Source: an uncultured Alistipes sp.
GTDB lineage: Bacteria > Bacteroidota > Bacteroidia > Bacteroidales > Rikenellaceae
NCBI GenBank assembly: GCA_900769525.1
Contig: CAAGGY010000157.1
Coordinates: forward strand, 1-37,504
Length of the DNA: 37,504 nucleotides
Reading direction: 5' to 3'
Every line of letters starts with the position of its first letter. Position 1 is the stretch's first letter. Both the position numbers and the translations under genes were made by a program. Shown here piece after piece: positions 17,488-24,655 of this stretch. Below the pieces are notes generated by a model, which saw nothing but the letters and a program-made list of their open reading frames with translations, was not told the DNA's origin and searched no databases.

Positions 17488-18120
17488 ATGAGATTTGCAA
17501 AGTTTATAGCAACGATAGTTGGCGCTGCTGCAATGGTTGGTTGCTGCTGCAATGAGGCTCAAAACGAGGCGTGCTCTAAGGAGCAGGCTGTCGTAGAGAC
17601 TATTATGACACGTCGCTCGGTGCGTAACTACACCTCTGAGCCTGTCGACCGTGAGCAGATGGCCAAGATTTTGGAGTGCGGAATGTATGCACCAAGCGCT
17701 ATGAATATGCAGCCTTGGGCAGTGCGTGTTGTCGACGCTCCCGACTTTATCGAGGGTGTGACAAACATCGCCCTTGAGCAGAACCCTGAGCTCAAGGAGC
17801 AGGAGGGCTTCCGCAACCTCTTCCGCAATGCCCCAACAGTGGCATTCATCGCTTGCCCTGTGGAGAGCTATAGCGGCGAGTTTGACTGCGGTCTGTTGTC
17901 AGAGAATATGATGCTTGCGGCGTGGTCGATGGGTATCGGCTCATGCTGCTTGGGTAGCGTTGTGCCTGTGATGAACTCTGAGGCTGCAAAGCCATACATG
18001 GAGCGTCTACAGTTCCCTGAGGAGTACAAACTCATGCTCGCCATTGCCTTTGGTTATCCAGAGCCAAACAGCACTCAGGAGCCAGAGCGTGACCTTACTA
18101 AGGCATACTACATTGAATAA
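17488..18120 (+). CDS. Nitroreductase family protein with lipoprotein signal
   Basis: 210 residues. After a lipoprotein-type signal (MRFAKFIATIVGAAAMVGC, lipidated Cys probably 19, followed by two more Cys) comes a nitroreductase-fold FMN domain. ETIMTRRSVRNYTSEPVD carries the FMN-phosphate Arg/Ser residues, and APSAMNMQPWAVRVV and MGIGSCCLG are typical. Most relatives are cytoplasmic NAD(P)H-dependent flavoenzymes, so an exported, membrane-tethered form is unusual and its electron donor is unclear. It starts 25 bases after hutI and a terminator follows, so it is the last gene of the hut transcript. Confidence 0.88.
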   Translation: MRFAKFIATIVGAAAMVGCCCNEAQNEACSKEQAVVETIMTRRSVRNYTSEPVDREQMAKILECGMYAPSAMNMQPWAVRVVDAPDFIEGVTNIALEQNPELKEQEGFRNLFRNAPTVAFIACPVESYSGEFDCGLLSENMMLAAWSMGIGSCCLGSVVPVMNSEAAKPYMERLQFPEEYKLMLAIAFGYPEPNSTQEPERDLTKAYYIE

Positions 18121-18162
18121 TTAGTAATGAGTAATTAGTAACTAATTATTCCGAACTGTTAA

Positions 18163-18203
18163 GGGGGGGGGTTAGAGTTTTGCTCTAATCGCCCCTCTCT
18201 TTT
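18163..18203 (+). terminator. Intrinsic terminator of the hut operon
   Basis: A nine-G run leads into TTAGAG, loop TTTTG, CTCTAA and then CGCCCC, pairing over about 12 bases with a mismatch, followed by TCTCTTTT. It lies about 40 bases after the nitroreductase stop. Confidence 0.75.
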
Positions 18204-18212
18204 ATCTATAAA

Positions 18213-18244
18213 TTTACCAATTCCTAATTTTATTTGTATCTTTG
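18213..18244 (+). promoter_or_regulatory. Promoter of the ubiA-eamA pair
   Basis: TATCTTTG at 18237-18244 matches the Bacteroidota -7 consensus exactly. The -33 element is weak (TTTA, 18213-18216). The -7 element ends 24 bases before the prenyltransferase ATG, leaving a short leader. Confidence 0.75.
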
Positions 18245-18268
18245 CCAAAATTTCGATAATAGACAACC

Positions 18269-19135
18269 ATGGCAAAGATTTCAGACTACCTACGTCTTGT
18301 AAAGTTCTCGCACACGATATTTGCAATGCCCTTCGCACTGCTCTCGTTCACCTACGCATGGCTTACCACCGAGCCAGAGGCCAACATCTATCTACTACTT
18401 GCGCAGGTCGTAGGCTGTATGGTCTTTGCCCGCAACGTGGCTATGGGCTTCAACCGCTGGGCAGATAGAGATATCGACGCAGCTAACCCTCGCACACGTG
18501 AGCGTGAGATACCCGCAGGCGTTATATCGCCACGTGGCGCAGTCTGGTTTATCGCCATCAACGCCGTACTCTTTATCACCCTTGCCGCACTCATCAACCC
18601 ACTCTGCGGCTGGCTCTCGCCCGTAGCTCTGGCTATCGTGATGTTTTATAGCTACTGTAAGCGCTTCACATCTCTTGCCCACCTTGTCCTCGGCCTATCG
18701 CTCGGCATCGCCCCTGTGGGTGCCTATATGGCTGTTACGGGCACCTCATCGTGGGAGTGCTGGCTGCTTGCCCTCATCGTCATGACCTGGTGCTCGGGCT
18801 TCGACATCATCTACGCACTGCAAGATGCAGAGTTTGACCGCAAGCGTGGCCTACACTCCATACCAGCACTGCTCGACACACGTGGAGCTCTGGTTGTGAG
18901 TGCTCTGCTTCACATTGCAAGCATCGCCCTGCTTGTCATCTTTGCCTCGTATCAGCCACAGTCGTGGTTGCTATATGTTGGCTGCTCAATATTTGCGGCT
19001 ATCCTTGCCTCGGAGCACTACATAGTGACACCTACCAAGCAACGAAACATTGGCATCGCCTTTGGCACGTTCAACGCCCTGGCAAGTGTGTCGTTAGCCA
19101 CATTCCTCATCCTTAACTTGGTGATATGTGGGTAG
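18269..19135 (+). CDS. UbiA family prenyltransferase (4-hydroxybenzoate polyprenyltransferase-like)
   Basis: 288 residues with about eight or nine hydrophobic membrane segments. It attaches a polyprenyl chain to an aromatic ring, most likely in quinone synthesis. The two Mg-diphosphate motifs are visible: GFNRWADRDIDAANPRTRER in the first half, and DIIYALQDAEFDRKRGLHSIP-like in the second. This arrangement fits the UbiA-like/MqnP group rather than MenA, so a role in the futalosine route to menaquinone is possible but not shown, since no other quinone gene is in the window. It overlaps the next gene by 10 bases. Confidence 0.88.
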   Translation: MAKISDYLRLVKFSHTIFAMPFALLSFTYAWLTTEPEANIYLLLAQVVGCMVFARNVAMGFNRWADRDIDAANPRTREREIPAGVISPRGAVWFIAINAVLFITLAALINPLCGWLSPVALAIVMFYSYCKRFTSLAHLVLGLSLGIAPVGAYMAVTGTSSWECWLLALIVMTWCSGFDIIYALQDAEFDRKRGLHSIPALLDTRGALVVSALLHIASIALLVIFASYQPQSWLLYVGCSIFAAILASEHYIVTPTKQRNIGIAFGTFNALASVSLATFLILNLVICG

Positions 19136-20028
19136 CGGCAGCCTTCCTCTCGGCACTACTTCTTGGACTCTACGACGTCTCTAAGAAGCGCTCGCTAAAG
19201 GGTAATGCCGTGGTCGTGGTGCTATGGCTCAACACCCTATTCTCGACCATAATATTTCTTCCCGTAATAGTTAACGGTGAGCTCTCGCTCGGCTGGTTTG
19301 ACCACACCCCACTTCAGAGCGGTAGTGGCACGGTGGCCGACCACCTCTTAGTATGCATCAAGGCAGCCATCACACTCTCGTCGTGGCTGTGTGGCTACTA
19401 CGCCATAAAACACCTTCCGCTCACCATCGTAGGCCCTGTCAATGCCACACGCCCCGTCGTGGTGCTTATTGGTGCTATGCTACTCTTTGGCGAGAGGCTC
19501 AACCTGTGGCAATGGGGAGGTGTGCTGCTCACTATCCTATCGCTATATCTGCTTAGCCGTGCAGGACGCAAGGAGGATATCTCGTTTCGTAATAGCCGCC
19601 ACGTGTGGGCACTCTTTGCAGCGATGTTACTCGGCGCCGTGAGTGGCCTCTACGACAAGTATATCATCTCGAGCGAGGGCCTTATGCCGAGCTTTGTGCA
19701 GAGCTGGTTCTCGGTCTATCAGCTTGTGATGATGACAATCATCGTGGCCATTATGTGGCTACCACGACGCTCCGTCGAACACTTCCACTGGAGCTGGGCG
19801 ATACCCCTTATTTCGATATTTGTGTCATGCGCCGATATGTGCTACTATAATGCCCTCAACGATGCTGACTCGATGATAGCTGTTGTCTCGATGATTCGTC
19901 GCTCGTCGGTGGTTGTGACCTTTGCTTGTGGCGCACTCCTCTTTGGCGAACGCAACCTCAAGAGTAAGGCCCTCGACCTCGCACTAATCCTTGTGGGTAT
20001 GGTGCTGCTCGCTATTGGCAGCGTATAG
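19126..20028 (+). CDS. EamA/DMT family transporter
   Basis: 300 residues with about ten hydrophobic segments arranged as two similar halves, each the EamA repeat. The marker pattern PVNATRPVVVLIGAMLLFGE closes the first half, and SMIRRSSVVVTFACGALLFGE closes the second. These are inner-membrane drug/metabolite exporters or importers with no substrate readable from sequence. The ATG lies inside the end of the prenyltransferase gene (10-base overlap), so the two are probably translated from one message. Confidence 0.88.
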   Translation: MWVAAAFLSALLLGLYDVSKKRSLKGNAVVVVLWLNTLFSTIIFLPVIVNGELSLGWFDHTPLQSGSGTVADHLLVCIKAAITLSSWLCGYYAIKHLPLTIVGPVNATRPVVVLIGAMLLFGERLNLWQWGGVLLTILSLYLLSRAGRKEDISFRNSRHVWALFAAMLLGAVSGLYDKYIISSEGLMPSFVQSWFSVYQLVMMTIIVAIMWLPRRSVEHFHWSWAIPLISIFVSCADMCYYNALNDADSMIAVVSMIRRSSVVVTFACGALLFGERNLKSKALDLALILVGMVLLAIGSV

Positions 20029-20040
20029 GGGAAGTTTTAA

Positions 20041-20199
20041 TAATTAGGGAGGTTAAGGAGGTTAGTGAGTTTAGGGAATTTAGGGAGCTTAGAGATTATA
20101 TTGAGGCTCTCTTTTTTTTGACCTCACCAAACCCAACAAACAACCCTAACCTACACAACCTCCCTAAACTCATTAAACTCTCTAAACTCCCTAATCCTT
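20041..20199. repeat. Large imperfect palindrome with 9-bp tandem-repeat arms (copy 3)
   Basis: The left arm (about 20045-20096) is a series of 9-bp units such as GAGGTTAAG, GAGGTTAGT, GAGTTTAGG, GAATTTAGG. The right arm (about 20149-20199) has units CCTCCCTAA, ACTCATTAA, ACTCTCTAA, ACTCCCTAA. The arms are largely complementary (GTGAGTTTAGGGA against TCCCTAAACTCAT). The centre has GAGGCTCTC and a run of eight T (20112-20119), which could also stop EamA transcription. The plan resembles the two elements around dnaK, but the unit is 9 bp and its sequence differs. Confidence 0.8.
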
Positions 20200-20229
20200 A
20201 ACACTCGGCAAAAATGCCGTCGATGGGTA
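20200..20229. repeat. 30-base fragment identical to part of the downstream hairpin element
   Basis: These 30 bases (starting AACACTCGGC, ending ATGGGTA) are identical to 20387-20416. Here they lack their pairing partner, so this looks like a truncated piece of the element at 20359-20486. Confidence 0.85.
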
Positions 20230-20234
20230 AGAGC

Positions 20235-20360
20235 AAATTTGTTGTTAGAAGGGTGTAGATGTGGTCTCGATAAAGAGAAAGAGCGGATGGGACATACTTA
20301 GCGTATTTCCCATTCGCTCTTTGGATTGAGAGGCCGCAGATGCGCCCTTATCACAGCAAG
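20235..20360. mobile_element. TIR-bounded hairpin element, first of a tandem pair (MITE/REP-like)
   Basis: The left end is TTTGTTGTTAGAAGGGTG and the right end CCCTTATCACAGCAA, an imperfect terminal inverted repeat. Inside, AAAGAGCG (20278-20285), ATGGGA, TCCCAT and CGCTCTTT (20315-20322) form a long hairpin. The element is about 125 bases and has no coding capacity of its own. Its neighbour has the same ends but a different hairpin stem. Calling it mobile is inference from the TIRs and modular form. Confidence 0.6.
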
Positions 20361-20486
20361 TTTGTTGTTAGAAGGGTGCCGAGTGCAACACTCGGCAAAA
20401 ATGCCGTCGATGGGTAGTACTTTGATGTACGTCCCATTGACGGCATTTTTTGTTAGGGGCCGCAATCGACCCCTTATCACAACAAA
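20359..20486. mobile_element. TIR-bounded hairpin element, second of a tandem pair, adjoining the lptD stop
   Basis: The left end is AAGTTTGTTGTTAGAAGGG and the right end CCCCTTATCACAACAAA, inverted repeats like those of the first element. It holds two smaller hairpins (GCCGAGTG-CAA-CACTCGGC, and GGGGCCGCAATCGACCCC) and the big stem at 20397-20451. The right end runs up to the lptD stop codon region. Confidence 0.6.
20397..20451. terminator. Bidirectional hairpin, probable terminator of lptD
   Basis: AAAAATGCCGTC (20397-20408) pairs with GACGGCATTTTT (20439-20450), continuing inward through ATGGG/CCCAT and GTAC/GTAC around a small loop. On the minus strand the stem ends in a T-run about 85 bases after the lptD stop; on the plus strand it also ends in TTTTTT. 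Confidence 0.7.
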
Positions 20487-23357
20487 TTAGTACATGTAGT
20501 CGTACTGCGAATAACTCTTATCATACTTCAAGTCGGCGAGCGACGCTGCCTTAACACCGATGTTGAATGCCCAGCTCTTATGAGCTCCGAAGGGCACCCA
20601 GGTAAACGACATCTGCCAACAGTGGAGGTCACGGGCAATAGATATCGAGGTCATTGACATCTTGAGTGTTGTGAAGTCGAAGCCCGACGTGGCCGTGATC
20701 ATCCACTTATCCGTGAGCTTGACGCTACCATTGAAGTTGATGGTCTGCGTAATCTTCTTGTTATATCCCGTCGTTCCGTTGTTTGTTAGCTGTGCCTGGT
20801 AGTTGAAGCTATAGTTGAAACCGAAGTTCCACGGGATTGAGAAGTCGTAGTACTGGCCCGCCATCCATTGTCGTCGCATCGCAGGGTTGAGCTGACCATA
20901 AGGGTCGGACCACGAGTTGAAGTACTCTGGAGGCAGTGAGGTGATATCGTTGGCTGCCACCTGGTTCTTATTCTCACGTGAGCGGAAGGTGTAACCGAAG
21001 CTCCAGCTTACGTTCTGAACACGTCCAGGCAAGCCTCGAGCCCACATAAGTTTATTATAGCGCACACCCTGTGGCGAAACCTCATAAGGGTCGAGTGTCA
21101 TCGAGACGTTGAGTGCCACGTTCTGATAGATTGTCGTACGCAACTGGATAGGGAGTGCCGAGAGGCCCATAGAGTCGGCCAAGAAGTTATACGAACCGCT
21201 GATAGATATCTGGTCGATAATCTTGACCTTCTTGACAGTATCCTTAGTACGAATCTTAGCCTCCAACGACTGCGATAGGCCAAAGGTAAGTGAAGCCTGC
21301 TGGCCCGAGCCAGGAACACCATAGGCGTTATCGCTAAATGGAGAGTAGACCTTGAACTTACCCGTTGTATCGGTCTGCACAGTCTCGTAGAAGCCATACT
21401 TCTGGCGACTGAAGTCTGGGGCGTACGAGAATCCGATGTTAGGCGTTAGCGTGTGGCGCACGGCCTGCAACTTACGCTCCTTCTTCTTAGCCACGTAGGT
21501 ACCATAGATTGTGGTGTTGGCCGAGATTGAGGCGTTATAGTTGTAGATACGCCAGAAGCCATACTCTGGGGTGAGAGTCTCCACCTGGTGAGTCTCCTCG
21601 TTCCACTTTTGGCTCACCTTCTTGAAGTACCAGCGCTCGGTGTAGTTGAACGATGGGCTGATGTTGATGTAGTTAAAGAGCGTGAGCGATGTAGATACTG
21701 GTATTGTATGCTGAATACCGTTCTTCATCTTCATGAGCGTCTCCTTGGTGAATATCTCGTTCTCCTTGGTGTTTACGGTGTTAGTAATCTTCATCGAGTA
21801 GCTCATCTTGATCTTCTCATACCAGCGTGTCTTACCCACAGCCTCACGACGCTTCAGAGGGTTGAAGCTCGCCACATTAAAGGCGATGGTAGGGAGTGTC
21901 ATCGAGATGGTCTTATCGCGTGAGTTCTGCGACACGGCGAGGTTGAGTGAGAGCGAGAATGGCGTACCCTCCCAACTCTTAGAGTATGAGATTGAGGAGT
22001 TGGTCTGCGTTGCCAAGATGTCGTTCAGGTTAGTTGCCGAGTAGCGGCTATAACCACTTGAAGTGAAGTTTACCGACGCCGAGAATGTAGATCCAGGGTT
22101 GGCCTTAGGATCCTGCGAGTGCTGCCACTGAATCTTGTAGTTGTTCTGGTTTACATAGTCGGGCTCGCCAACCTCACCCGAACGTATTGACGAGTACTGA
22201 AGGTCGAAGTTACCCTTAAATTTGTAGCGCTTGACATACTGCGAGCGTGCCGACACCTCCCACGAACCGAGGGTATAGATACCACCACGCAGTGCGAGGT
22301 CCATGTGCTCACCAATCTTGAAGTAGTAACCGAGGTCACGGATGAAGAAGCCCTTCTTATCCTCACCGTATGTCGGCATCAGAAGTCCCGACTTAGGGCC
22401 TGTCTGCACAGGGAAGAAGCCCTCAGGGATACCTGGGAAGTAGATAGGCACATCCTCCATTACAAGGTAGGCATAACCCGTTACAACCTTCTTGCCAGGG
22501 ATAACCTTTGCCTGTGTCATCGCCAAGTAGAAGTGTGGGTGGTCAGTACAATCGCAAGTGGTGTACATACCGTGGCCGATGTGAATCGAGCCGTCGGGCT
22601 GCATCTTAACCTTGCTACCCACGAGCCAACCATCACCCTCCTGAGTTGCAATACCCTTGACAACAGCCTTCTTTGAGTCGAGGTTGTAGGTGATTGTATC
22701 CATTGAGTATGGCGAGCCACCATCCGAGAACTCAGGGTGAGTTGTTGTTAGCTTGCCATCGACGCTATCGGCAAAACCGTGGGCAAAGACATCCTTCGAC
22801 TCCATGTTAACACGCATAAAGTCGGCCTTGAGGTTCATACCCTGGTACGACACATCACCCTCCTTATAGCTGTAAATCATCTTGTTGCGTGCATCAAAGA
22901 CAACCGAGTCGACAGCCTTACCATTGATGATATCATCGAGCTGCATACCCTTAGACTTGCGCTTTGTGCTGTCTGGTGTTGGCTGTACCGAAGGCTGCGA
23001 TTCAGGCAAGTTAGTAGAGTCGAGTGCCGCCTGCTCAGTAGAGTCGAGCACAGGGCGCACTGACGAGTCGAGTGCAGGTCGTGACGCTGGCTCAGCTACT
23101 CTTCGCTGCTCAGATGTTGCTCTTTGCGACTGTGTGCGACGTGGTGCGGTACTACGCTCGAGAGGTTTCTGCTCGGTTGCTGACGACACCTGGCGCTGCT
23201 CACTCTTGGTGTTTGACTCTCTGCGCAACGGGATGGTATCTTGACTTTGGAGCCACTGCACACCCCTTGCACCTACCCCCGTAAGTGAGGAGATAAGCGC
23301 CATTAATACTGCAACAAGCAGTAGCGACATTAGATATTTTACGAAAAATTGCCTCAA
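20487..23357 (-). CDS. lptD: LPS-assembly protein LptD (OstA), outer membrane
   Basis: 956 residues. It forms the outer-membrane beta-barrel that inserts lipopolysaccharide delivered by the Lpt bridge. The N-terminal signal (hydrophobic residues about 10-28) is followed by a Ser/Thr/Arg-rich low-complexity linker. An OstA/LptA-like beta-jellyroll comes next (about 140-290; GMNLKADFMRVNMESKDVFAHG), then the barrel with PIYFPGIPEGFFPVQTGPKS and many aromatic beta strands to the end. The length is large, as usual in Bacteroidetes. The open frame begins at a TTG (23357), giving a basic n-region MRQFFVKYL; the first ATG is at 23330 and would leave a signal without positive charge, so I keep TTG, with moderate confidence in the start. 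Confidence 0.93.
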   Translation of the reverse strand: MRQFFVKYLMSLLLVAVLMALISSLTGVGARGVQWLQSQDTIPLRRESNTKSEQRQVSSATEQKPLERSTAPRRTQSQRATSEQRRVAEPASRPALDSSVRPVLDSTEQAALDSTNLPESQPSVQPTPDSTKRKSKGMQLDDIINGKAVDSVVFDARNKMIYSYKEGDVSYQGMNLKADFMRVNMESKDVFAHGFADSVDGKLTTTHPEFSDGGSPYSMDTITYNLDSKKAVVKGIATQEGDGWLVGSKVKMQPDGSIHIGHGMYTTCDCTDHPHFYLAMTQAKVIPGKKVVTGYAYLVMEDVPIYFPGIPEGFFPVQTGPKSGLLMPTYGEDKKGFFIRDLGYYFKIGEHMDLALRGGIYTLGSWEVSARSQYVKRYKFKGNFDLQYSSIRSGEVGEPDYVNQNNYKIQWQHSQDPKANPGSTFSASVNFTSSGYSRYSATNLNDILATQTNSSISYSKSWEGTPFSLSLNLAVSQNSRDKTISMTLPTIAFNVASFNPLKRREAVGKTRWYEKIKMSYSMKITNTVNTKENEIFTKETLMKMKNGIQHTIPVSTSLTLFNYINISPSFNYTERWYFKKVSQKWNEETHQVETLTPEYGFWRIYNYNASISANTTIYGTYVAKKKERKLQAVRHTLTPNIGFSYAPDFSRQKYGFYETVQTDTTGKFKVYSPFSDNAYGVPGSGQQASLTFGLSQSLEAKIRTKDTVKKVKIIDQISISGSYNFLADSMGLSALPIQLRTTIYQNVALNVSMTLDPYEVSPQGVRYNKLMWARGLPGRVQNVSWSFGYTFRSRENKNQVAANDITSLPPEYFNSWSDPYGQLNPAMRRQWMAGQYYDFSIPWNFGFNYSFNYQAQLTNNGTTGYNKKITQTINFNGSVKLTDKWMITATSGFDFTTLKMSMTSISIARDLHCWQMSFTWVPFGAHKSWAFNIGVKAASLADLKYDKSYSQYDYMY

Positions 23358-23374
23358 AATTCAATATTTTTTTG

Positions 23375-23398
23375 TACCTTTGCCGACAAGTCGGCAAA
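23375..23398 (+). promoter_or_regulatory. Promoter of the amidase-led run, with overlapping dyad
   Basis: The -7 element TACCTTTG is at 23375-23382. A perfect 9+2+9 dyad, TTTGCCGACAAGTCGGCAAA, occupies 23379-23398 over the -7 end and the likely start of transcription. The leader to the amidase ATG would be about 130 bases. Confidence 0.65.
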
Positions 23399-23470
23399 AC
23401 ACCACAACAAGAGCACTATTGCCCATTGTTTTACCCTCACACCTTTAGGTGATGAAGGTTTTATAATCGG

Positions 23471-23478
23471 CAAAGATA
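23471..23478 (-). promoter_or_regulatory. Promoter -7 element of lptD
   Basis: On the minus strand this reads TATCTTTG, the Bacteroidota -7 consensus, followed by CCGA as at the opposing amidase promoter. It lies about 115 bases before the lptD start. Because it is inside the leader of the amidase transcript, the two leaders would overlap. Confidence 0.6.
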
Positions 23479-23519
23479 GCATTTTTTTGCCAAAAACTTA
23501 ACTTTGATAATATAATTTT

Positions 23520-24611
23520 ATGCGAAAATTTACACTCTTGCTCTGCACTCTGTTGCTCGCCGCTGTGAGCACCAACGCACGAGGAGGCCAATTTGTTGCC
23601 TCGTCGGAGCCAAGAGTTGTAGTTATCGACGCAGGCCACGGTGGCAGCACTCGCCCAGGTGCGGTGGTGGGCAACATAATGGAGAAGGACCTCAACCTTG
23701 CCGTATCGCTCCTTGTTAGGGATATGCTCAAAAAGCAGCTCCCCGAACTTGAGGTACACCTCACACGCTCGACCGACACACAGCTGCACTCGAGCAAGGA
23801 GTCGGACAACCTTCAGCGTCCACGCCTGGCAAATAGCAAGGAGGCCGACCTCTTTGTCTCAATCCATGCCAACGCCTTAGACAACAAGGATGTAGCTGGA
23901 GCGGAGGTCATCATTCTCTCGCTCGATGGCGCCACTCAGGGCCACACGCAGAAGCGCACAACGGCTCGTGACAACGAGGACTACACGCATATCGACAACA
24001 TCGACAAGAACTCGTTGGCCTACATCGAGGCTATCTCGATGCTTATGAACAACGACCCGTTCAACCGCACATTTGGCGAGATTTTGGGTAATAAGTTCCG
24101 TTCTATTGGCCGCAAGTTCCGAGGTGTGAAGGTCTACCCCGAGAAGGTGTGGACTGTGCTCTACCCTCTTCGCAGTCCCGGTGTGATTGTCGAGATGGGC
24201 TTTATGACCAACTCCGCAGAGTTGAAATATATCGCTTCGGACGAAGGTCAGCGCCAGATTGCCAAGGCCATAACCGATGGTATTGTCGAGTACTTGCAGC
24301 GCCTTGAGCAGATGACCATATCGGAGTCGGTGACAAGCACACCAGTCGAGCAGACAAACCAAAGTCCGACGCTCAACGAGGGCTACACCATTCAGCTAAT
24401 GGCCTCAGCCTCACAGCTTAGCATCACCGAATCACGCTTTGGCACACTAAGCCAGGCTGTGTCAGAGTTTATAGGAAAGGGGAGTTACAAATATAAGTAT
24501 TGCCATGGCCGTTATGCAACACTTGCTGAGGCAAAGGCCGAGTTGAGCAAGGTGCAGGCAACATTTGCCGATGCCTATATTGTGCAGTTTGTAGGTCAAA
24601 ACCTAAAATAG
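23520..24611 (+). CDS. N-acetylmuramoyl-L-alanine amidase (Amidase_3) with C-terminal SPOR-like domain
   Basis: 363 residues. The signal peptide MRKFTLLLCTLLLAAVSTNA leads to a zinc amidase that cuts the bond between MurNAc and the stem peptide in the periplasm. Expected metal and catalytic residues are His40 (VVIDAGHGG), Glu55 (NIMEKDLNLA), His116 (LFVSIHANA) and Glu225 (GVIVEMGFMT). The last ~80 residues (EGYTIQLMASAS to AYIVQFVGQ) resemble a SPOR domain, which binds denuded glycans at the division site. This suggests a role in daughter-cell separation. It is the first gene of the long plus-strand run. Confidence 0.93.
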   Translation: MRKFTLLLCTLLLAAVSTNARGGQFVASSEPRVVVIDAGHGGSTRPGAVVGNIMEKDLNLAVSLLVRDMLKKQLPELEVHLTRSTDTQLHSSKESDNLQRPRLANSKEADLFVSIHANALDNKDVAGAEVIILSLDGATQGHTQKRTTARDNEDYTHIDNIDKNSLAYIEAISMLMNNDPFNRTFGEILGNKFRSIGRKFRGVKVYPEKVWTVLYPLRSPGVIVEMGFMTNSAELKYIASDEGQRQIAKAITDGIVEYLQRLEQMTISESVTSTPVEQTNQSPTLNEGYTIQLMASASQLSITESRFGTLSQAVSEFIGKGSYKYKYCHGRYATLAEAKAELSKVQATFADAYIVQFVGQNLK

Positions 24612-24655
24612 AGTAACAAAGCAACTAAGTTAGGATAACTAAAAAAGTAAGAAAT

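Larger units (their letters stand above)
20029..20486. other. 458-base intergenic region packed with repeats, no convincing gene
   Basis: This gap lies between the ends of the convergent EamA and lptD genes. It contains a 9-bp-period palindrome (20041-20199), a 30-base partial duplicate (20200-20229), and two tandem TIR-bounded hairpin elements (20235-20486). A 60-codon minus-strand frame across 20298-20480 follows the repeats and is probably not a gene. Confidence 0.8.

Noticed and set aside
20298..20480. Minus-strand 60-codon frame across the tandem TIR elements
   Set aside because: It is made entirely of hairpin and TIR sequence, contains a repeated LRPL motif from the repeated ends, and has no domain or promoter.
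20235..20486. Possible CRISPR array
   Set aside because: There are only two repeated units, they are too long, bounded by inverted repeats rather than identical direct repeats with spacers, and no cas genes are nearby.
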